From: an uncultured Pedobacter sp.
GTDB taxonomy: Bacteria > Bacteroidota > Bacteroidia > Sphingobacteriales > Sphingobacteriaceae
Assembly: GCA_946478755.1 (NCBI GenBank)
Contig: CAMLDJ010000021.1
Coordinates: 1 to 39,209, forward strand
Direction of reading: 5' to 3'
DNA: 39,209 nucleotides
The translations under genes and the position numbers were made by a program. Below the pieces are notes generated by a model that did not search any database, was not told the origin of the DNA, and worked only from the letters and a program-made list of their open reading frames with translations. Of the stretch, positions 34,486 to 39,209 are shown piece by piece; the stretch's first letter is position 1, and each line of letters opens with the position of its first letter.

Positions 34486-35796
34486 ATGTTTCATAAAACA
34501 GCGAAACCAAGTACCATTAAACAAGCTTACCCTATGCCATCATTTATGATACCCCAGAGACGACGTTGGTTTATTATTTTCATTATATTCCTTGCAATTG
34601 TATTTAATTACTTCGACCGTCAGATTGTATCTATTCTTAAGCCTGTTCTTAAAAAGGAATTCAACCTGGGTGATGATGGCTATGCGCTGATCCTGAATAT
34701 TTTTACAGTTTGTTATGCTCTTATGTATCCTGTCTCTGGCTGGCTGGTAGATAAATTCGGGGCTAAAAAGGTGATGTTTGCCGGTATTATAGGCTGGTCA
34801 GTCGCTTGTATAGGCGGAGGCATCTCCAGAACTTTTGGGCAGTTCACTTTCTTTCGCGGCTTGCTCGGTATCGCAGAGCCCACTAATTTTCCGGCACAGT
34901 TGAAAGTGGTTACGGTCTGGTTCCCTGGTAAGTTAAGGGCTACCGCAAATAGTCTTTGTGTTGCCGGAAGTTCTATAGGAGCCATTATTGCGCCACCGTT
35001 GGTGGCCTGGCTGGCCATTACTTACAACTGGCATACTGTTTTTATGGTAGCGGGGGTAGTGGGACTGATCATTGCGGTATTATGGATATTGATCTATAGA
35101 GACCCTCCTGCCACGGTTGCGCTTGAGGCAGCAGGAACTGCTAAAATAGAAGAAACTCCTGCTTTTACCTGGAAGCAGTTATGGGGAAGAAAAAGCTTAT
35201 GGGGCATTTTGCTGATCCGTTTTGTGAGCGATCCGGTGTGGTATTTTTGCCTTTTCTGGCTTCCCGGCTATTTGCAGGAAGAATCGGGCTTAACCCTGGT
35301 GCAGATGGGGATGTTTGGCTGGATTCCTTTTCTGGTCGCCGATCTGGGGGCAATTGGTACATCTGCCTGGTCTGACTGGATGGTACGTAAAGGTAAAGAG
35401 CCACTCAGGGCGAGAAAAGTCATGTTAAGCAGTGTTGCCGTATTGGCGCCACTTTGTATACTTACCCCTTATTTAAATAGCCCTTTTACCACGCTGTTGA
35501 TTTTTAGTGTAGTTGCGGTGGCCTGCTTAAGCTGGTTATTTACGGTTAGTGTAGTAATCGCCGAGGCTTTCCCGGTAAAAAATGTAGCCAGTGTTTTGGG
35601 GATTGCCGGTGGCTGCGGGGCGCTAGGCGCTGTAGCCTTTAATTATTTTGTAGGCCAGTTTATGGGTACACTGGGTGCGGAAAAGATATTTATTGCCATG
35701 GCGGTACTCCATCCGGTAGCCGTGTTGATACTGTGGACCATGGTAAGGAAGGAAAAGCCAAAAGCTGCGTCTTTGGAGGCTGAACCGAGCTTATGA
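34486..35796 (+). CDS. MFS transporter, anion:cation symporter (hexuronate/ExuT-like) family
   Basis: A 436-residue inner-membrane permease with 12 predicted helices. The ACS-type start is seen in FNYFDRQIVSILKPVLKKEF, followed by motif A-like WLVDKFGAKKVMFAG and the family stretch RGLLGIAEPTNFPAQLKVV. Members take up hexuronates, tartrate-like sugar acids or related organic anions with protons. The nearby sugar dehydrogenases and GH105-like enzyme would yield sugar acids, which fits. The start is uncertain: ATG at 34486 (MFHKTAKPSTIKQAYP) or the ATG at 34534 (MPSFMIPQRRRWFI), which begins closer to the first helix. The next gene follows after 48 bp. Confidence 0.9.
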   Translation: MFHKTAKPSTIKQAYPMPSFMIPQRRRWFIIFIIFLAIVFNYFDRQIVSILKPVLKKEFNLGDDGYALILNIFTVCYALMYPVSGWLVDKFGAKKVMFAGIIGWSVACIGGGISRTFGQFTFFRGLLGIAEPTNFPAQLKVVTVWFPGKLRATANSLCVAGSSIGAIIAPPLVAWLAITYNWHTVFMVAGVVGLIIAVLWILIYRDPPATVALEAAGTAKIEETPAFTWKQLWGRKSLWGILLIRFVSDPVWYFCLFWLPGYLQEESGLTLVQMGMFGWIPFLVADLGAIGTSAWSDWMVRKGKEPLRARKVMLSSVAVLAPLCILTPYLNSPFTTLLIFSVVAVACLSWLFTVSVVIAEAFPVKNVASVLGIAGGCGALGAVAFNYFVGQFMGTLGAEKIFIAMAVLHPVAVLILWTMVRKEKPKAASLEAEPSL

Positions 35797-35844
35797 GCAT
35801 ATTGATACCAATAAAAACAATAATATATAATCAATAATTATATA

Positions 35845-37245
35845 ATGATGAACAACAAAACAATGATAACAGAGCCTGCAAGGGAGCTTCCTGTACGTAT
35901 GGAGGTGGATGTACTGGTAGTTGGTGGTGGCCCATCGGGCATTATTGCAGCGCAGGCCGCGGCGGAAGACGGATTAAAAGTAAGCTTGATAGACAGCAGA
36001 AGTTTTGTGGGGGGGAATATGACCATTGGTTTGCCTATATTGGGTTTCCTGGGTCAAAAAGGAAACCAGATCATCAAAGGCATTCCTCAGAAATTTATAG
36101 ACCGCCTAAAGGCTGTTGACGCTGCTAGCGAACACCGGCCCTGCCCTTTGCACATGAGCTTAACTTTGGTAGAACCGGAGGCAGTTAAAAATGTTGGCCT
36201 GGACATGCTGCTGACAGCTGGAGTAAAGGTTTTATTATATACTTTTTGCGTGGGCGTCATCAAAGAAGATAATCAGTTAAAAGGTGTAATTGTCGAAAGC
36301 AAATCTGGCAGAGAGGTCATATTGGCTAAAACGATTATTGATTGTACGGGTGACGCGGACGTAGCTTTTAAAGCCGGGGTACCATGTGAGCAGGGAAATG
36401 AAGTAGGCGGGGCACAACCTCCCACTTTAATGTTCTGTATGGGAGGTGTGGATACCGAAAAGCTAAGGATGTCTATTGCAGAAGAGCCGCGTACTTATCT
36501 GACCGACTTTATTCCTAACGAATATTTCGGACAAAACAATCAGTTTATCGTAGTGGGTTTACGAAGTGTCATGGAAAAGGCCCGTGAAGCCGGATATCAT
36601 TTGCCGGTAGAACGTACCATATTAATCACTGGTTTACGCGAAGGCGAAGTTTGGGTAAATATGTCAAGAATTAACGGTGTTGATGGGACTAACCCTGAGA
36701 GTTTAACACATGGAGAGATTGAGGGCCGTAAGCAGGTGGAAGAGATCCAACGTTATTTGAAGGAATATGTACCTGGTTTCGAAAAGGCGGTGTTTACCAA
36801 AATGGCCCCGTTTTTAGGCATCAGAGAAACACGTCGCATAGTAGGACAGTATGTATTAACTGCTGAAGACATTTTGGCTTGCCGCAGATTTGAAGATGCT
36901 ATTGCTGTTGCCAGCTATCCTTTGGATATTCACCATCCGGAAGGAGGTGGCTGTACGCTTACATGGTGTGGCGACAGCTATGATATTCCCTATCGCACGT
37001 TAATTCCGAAGAAGGTGGAGAACCTGATTGTCGCCGGACGCTGTATCTCGACCACCCACGAAGCCATGTCAGCCATTCGTGTCATGGCGCCATGTATGGC
37101 CATGGGCGAAGCCGCAGGAAGGGCTGCGAAACTGGCGATCCGTAAGAACATCCTCCCATCGCAACTGGACGTAAGGGAGCTTCAGGCAGAGCTGTTGGAG
37201 AAAGGAGCCTACCTGGAGCCAAAACAAATGACAGAAACTGCATAA
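35845..37245 (+). CDS. FAD-dependent oxidoreductase (FAD_oxidored type)
   Basis: A 466-residue flavoprotein. The FAD-binding Rossmann motif is VDVLVVGGGPSGIIAAQAAA with GGGPSG at 27-32, followed by acidic residues for the ribose. Further family stretches: TIIDCTGDADVAFKAGVP, the IRETRRIVGQYVLTAEDIL segment, and the C-terminal VENLIVAGRCISTTHEAMSA and APCMAMGEAAGRAAKLAI. This is the PF12831-type family, often found with sugar or glycan genes in Bacteroidota and sometimes labelled xanthan lyase without evidence. No signal peptide is visible, so it is probably cytoplasmic and may act on the compound brought in by the MFS transporter. Confidence 0.9.
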   Translation: MMNNKTMITEPARELPVRMEVDVLVVGGGPSGIIAAQAAAEDGLKVSLIDSRSFVGGNMTIGLPILGFLGQKGNQIIKGIPQKFIDRLKAVDAASEHRPCPLHMSLTLVEPEAVKNVGLDMLLTAGVKVLLYTFCVGVIKEDNQLKGVIVESKSGREVILAKTIIDCTGDADVAFKAGVPCEQGNEVGGAQPPTLMFCMGGVDTEKLRMSIAEEPRTYLTDFIPNEYFGQNNQFIVVGLRSVMEKAREAGYHLPVERTILITGLREGEVWVNMSRINGVDGTNPESLTHGEIEGRKQVEEIQRYLKEYVPGFEKAVFTKMAPFLGIRETRRIVGQYVLTAEDILACRRFEDAIAVASYPLDIHHPEGGGCTLTWCGDSYDIPYRTLIPKKVENLIVAGRCISTTHEAMSAIRVMAPCMAMGEAAGRAAKLAIRKNILPSQLDVRELQAELLEKGAYLEPKQMTETA

Positions 37246-37267
37246 TCATTGGCTCAAACCGTATATC

Positions 37268-38185
37268 ATGGTATCAAGAAGAAATTTTATCAAAGGCGCG
37301 GGTATATTGGCGGCCACACCTTTGATGGCAAGCACTGCATTGGCAGAAGAACTGCCGACTATAACAGCCAAAAATGACTTTCACAAAATACTGACCTGCA
37401 ACATTCGTGTCGATCTGCCGGAAGATGAACAGGCTGGCTTTGGCTGGAGCGGCAGGGCGGCCATTTGTGCTGATATTATGCGCAGGCAAAAGCCGGACAT
37501 CATTTGCATGCAGGAAGTATTAAGAAACCAAAATGAAGACCTTAAAAAGGCCCTTAAAGGATATTTCTCCTTCGGATTCGAGGGGCCTGAGATGGACGTT
37601 TTTAGCTCGGGCTATCATGGTATTGCCAAGAACCCGATTTTTTTCTCCGAAAGAAGATATGAACTGCTGGCGGCGGGCCACTATTGGTTGTCTGAAACGC
37701 CACTTATCGGTGGTAGTCCTTCCTGGGGTACTGCAAGGGCCCGAAATGCAAGCTGGGTAAGGTTAAAAGAGAAGCGTTCGGGCAGGGATTTCAGAGTGGT
37801 TAACCTGCATCTGGATCATAAAGGTCAGGAAGCAAGGGAGAAACAGATCGCCCTGGTTTTACAGGAGGCAGGTCAATATCGCGCGGATTACCCTCAGATC
37901 TTGTGCGGAGATTTTAACGCCTCTGCGGCAAACCGTGTGTATGAGCTGGTTAAAGCGGATGCATGGAGCGATACTTATACCGCCTTGCACGGAAATGCAG
38001 AGCCGGGCTATACGGTACATGGATTTCAGGGAGAAAACTATGTGAAGAAGGATCAGGGAAAAAAGATTGACTTTATATTTTCAAGAGGAGGCGTGAAGCC
38101 CTTTTCAGCTGCCATATTAAAAGACAGCATAAACGGTCGCTATCCCAGCGACCATTATTTCGTTTCTTCGGAAGTCGTGATTTAA
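37268..38185 (+). CDS. Tat-exported endonuclease/exonuclease/phosphatase (EEP) family protein
   Basis: A 305-residue metal-dependent phosphoesterase-fold protein. The signal is a Tat type: MVSRRNFIKGAGILAATPLM with SRRNFIK. EEP motifs in order: TCNIRVD, IICMQEVLRNQ (metal-binding Glu), VVNLHLDHKGQ (His/Asp), LCGDFNASAANR (catalytic Asp/Asn), KIDFIFSRGG and the terminal PSDHYFVSSEV (Asp-His). All catalytic positions appear present. Exported EEP proteins of this type cleave phosphodiesters such as nucleic acid or sphingolipids; the substrate is not visible. It begins 22 bp after the FAD protein gene, same strand. Confidence 0.9.
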   Translation: MVSRRNFIKGAGILAATPLMASTALAEELPTITAKNDFHKILTCNIRVDLPEDEQAGFGWSGRAAICADIMRRQKPDIICMQEVLRNQNEDLKKALKGYFSFGFEGPEMDVFSSGYHGIAKNPIFFSERRYELLAAGHYWLSETPLIGGSPSWGTARARNASWVRLKEKRSGRDFRVVNLHLDHKGQEAREKQIALVLQEAGQYRADYPQILCGDFNASAANRVYELVKADAWSDTYTALHGNAEPGYTVHGFQGENYVKKDQGKKIDFIFSRGGVKPFSAAILKDSINGRYPSDHYFVSSEVVI

Positions 38186-38269
38186 TCTTGCCTGGTAAAA
38201 CTTATGGTTGAATAGGTTGTTTTCTTTTGAGTATTTGCTCAGGATGGTTTGATTGTATAACTTGTGATT

Positions 38270-39209
38270 ATGTATAAAAATATTGGTGCTTTAATCCCCT
38301 TGGGTCTCTGTCTTGCCGCTGGATTCGTTTTCGGGAATGCGAAGACAGCTGTCAGCATGAAAAAAAATCCTGCTGGTCATGGTATTTATGCAGAGCCTGT
38401 GAGTTTAGCAGATCCGGCAACCAATTACAAGAACTATTGTGCCAGCTGCCATGGTGAAAAGATGGATATGTTCGTTGACCGTAAATGGAAATTCGGCAAT
38501 AAAAAGGAAGATCTTTTTAAATCGGTAAAGTTTGGCCGCGGAAACGAAGGCATGCCGGCCTTTGGTGAAAGTCTGAGTGATAAGGAAATTAATGCGCTGG
38601 CCGATTATATCCTTAAGGGCATAAAAAATGTGGATAAATATACGGCTGATGAACGACCTGCATCTGATCTGTTCAAAACTGAAGTGCTGAATATAAAGCT
38701 TGAACTGGTTGCCGAAGGGATGGATGTGCCATGGGGCATTGCCTTTCTGCCGGATAATGAAATGCTGGCAACAGACAGGAGTGGAAAATTTTACCGGATA
38801 AAAGATAAATCGCTGCAGACCATAAGTGGCGCGCCCGAGGTGCTTGCCAAAGGGCAGGGTGGTTTGATGGATGTGGTACTTGATCCCGATTTTGCCAGCA
38901 ATAAGCTGATCTATCTTTCGTATTCTAAATTTAAAAACGAAGATGGTGCTGTTCTGGCAACGACAGCAATTATGCGGGCGAGGCTGGAAGGAAACACACT
39001 GGCCGACCAGAAGGACATCTTTGTCGCCAGGCCATATTCAAGAACACAGCATCATTATGGCTCAAGAATGCAGTTTGGCAAAGACGGTTACCTGTATTTT
39101 TCCGTGGGTGAGCGTGGAAATGAGAAAGTGAACCCACAACAAATAAAGGGAAATGATCTGGGTAAAGTGCACCGGATTAAAAGCGACGGAAGTATACCCG
39201 CTGATAATC
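38270..39209 (+). CDS. Cytochrome c-PQQ-type sugar dehydrogenase fusion (3' end outside window)
   Basis: From the ATG at 38270 the frame stays open to the window end (313 codons seen). A signal peptide (MYKNIGALIPLGLCLAAGFV, to about 28) is followed by a small cytochrome c domain: haem site CASCH at 57-61 and likely distal Met95 (GNEGMPAFGE). From about residue 140 the protein becomes a soluble glucose/sorbosone dehydrogenase-type propeller: LELVAEGMDVPWGIAFLPDN, GGLMDVVLDPDF, and SRTQHHYGSRMQFGKDGYLY with FSVGERGN, whose His residues are candidates for the catalytic base. Fusion of donor and acceptor implies direct electron passage in the periplasm. The upstream gap is 84 bp. Confidence 0.88.
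   Translation, partial: MYKNIGALIPLGLCLAAGFVFGNAKTAVSMKKNPAGHGIYAEPVSLADPATNYKNYCASCHGEKMDMFVDRKWKFGNKKEDLFKSVKFGRGNEGMPAFGESLSDKEINALADYILKGIKNVDKYTADERPASDLFKTEVLNIKLELVAEGMDVPWGIAFLPDNEMLATDRSGKFYRIKDKSLQTISGAPEVLAKGQGGLMDVVLDPDFASNKLIYLSYSKFKNEDGAVLATTAIMRARLEGNTLADQKDIFVARPYSRTQHHYGSRMQFGKDGYLYFSVGERGNEKVNPQQIKGNDLGKVHRIKSDGSIPADN

Noticed and set aside
35845..37245. Label of xanthan lyase for the FAD protein
   Set aside because: The sequence shows only an FAD-binding oxidoreductase; no lyase domain is visible.

Overview
The window looks like chromosomal DNA of a Bacteroidota bacterium, most likely from the Sphingobacteriaceae and probably Pedobacter-like. The genus is an inference. The supports are a SusC/SusD pair with a lipoprotein partner, lysine-rich starts (MKK...), few classical Shine-Dalgarno sites, several upstream matches to the Bacteroidota -7 element TAnnTTTG, and Bacteroidota-style ileS, SNF2 and ECF sigma genes. 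No rRNA, tRNA, CRISPR array, transposase or phage gene was seen.

Layout. 1-910 (-): the 5' part of ileS, preceded by an HxlR-type regulator. 1095-3001 (+): a short-chain dehydrogenase and an Old Yellow Enzyme-type reductase; with the divergent hxlR gene they look like an electrophile/quinone response module. 3062-6665 (+): 5-oxoprolinase genes pxpB-pxpC-pxpA, overlapping one another, followed by an NRAMP-fold transporter whose metal-binding motifs are changed. 6668-7690 (-): an ECF sigma factor and a membrane protein. 7859-8122 (+): a small two-helix membrane protein.

8103-17356 (-) is the most notable block. It is a complete ebo cluster in the order TMEM220-like, eboA, eboB, eboC, eboD, eboE, eboF, followed by a Tat-exported phospholipase C that has its own promoter candidate. 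In cyanobacteria the ebo genes are tied to export of a scytonemin precursor to the periplasm. No pigment biosynthesis genes are visible here, so the cargo is unknown. 17458-20862 (+): a large SNF2-family helicase that starts with a non-ATG codon, divergent from the ebo operon.

20863-21441 is non-coding. It contains an array of 11-bp units that reverses orientation in its middle, giving a long imperfect hairpin. 21442-26894 (+): SusC, SusD and a fasciclin-like lipoprotein, ended by a clear terminator.

27077-39209 is largely an envelope-facing sugar and phosphoester block. On the minus strand lie a GH105-like hydrolase, a sorbosone-dehydrogenase-like propeller and a cytochrome c whose signal peptide is present but has no standard start codon. 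On the plus strand lie an SMP-30-like propeller, a second Tat phospholipase C, an OsmC protein, an MFS transporter, an FAD-dependent oxidoreductase, a Tat-exported endonuclease/exonuclease/phosphatase-family protein, and a cytochrome c-sugar dehydrogenase fusion cut by the window end. Together the genes suggest outer-membrane uptake of glycans or phosphoesters, periplasmic oxidation of sugars feeding electrons to cytochromes, and hydrolysis of phosphodiesters outside the cytoplasm.
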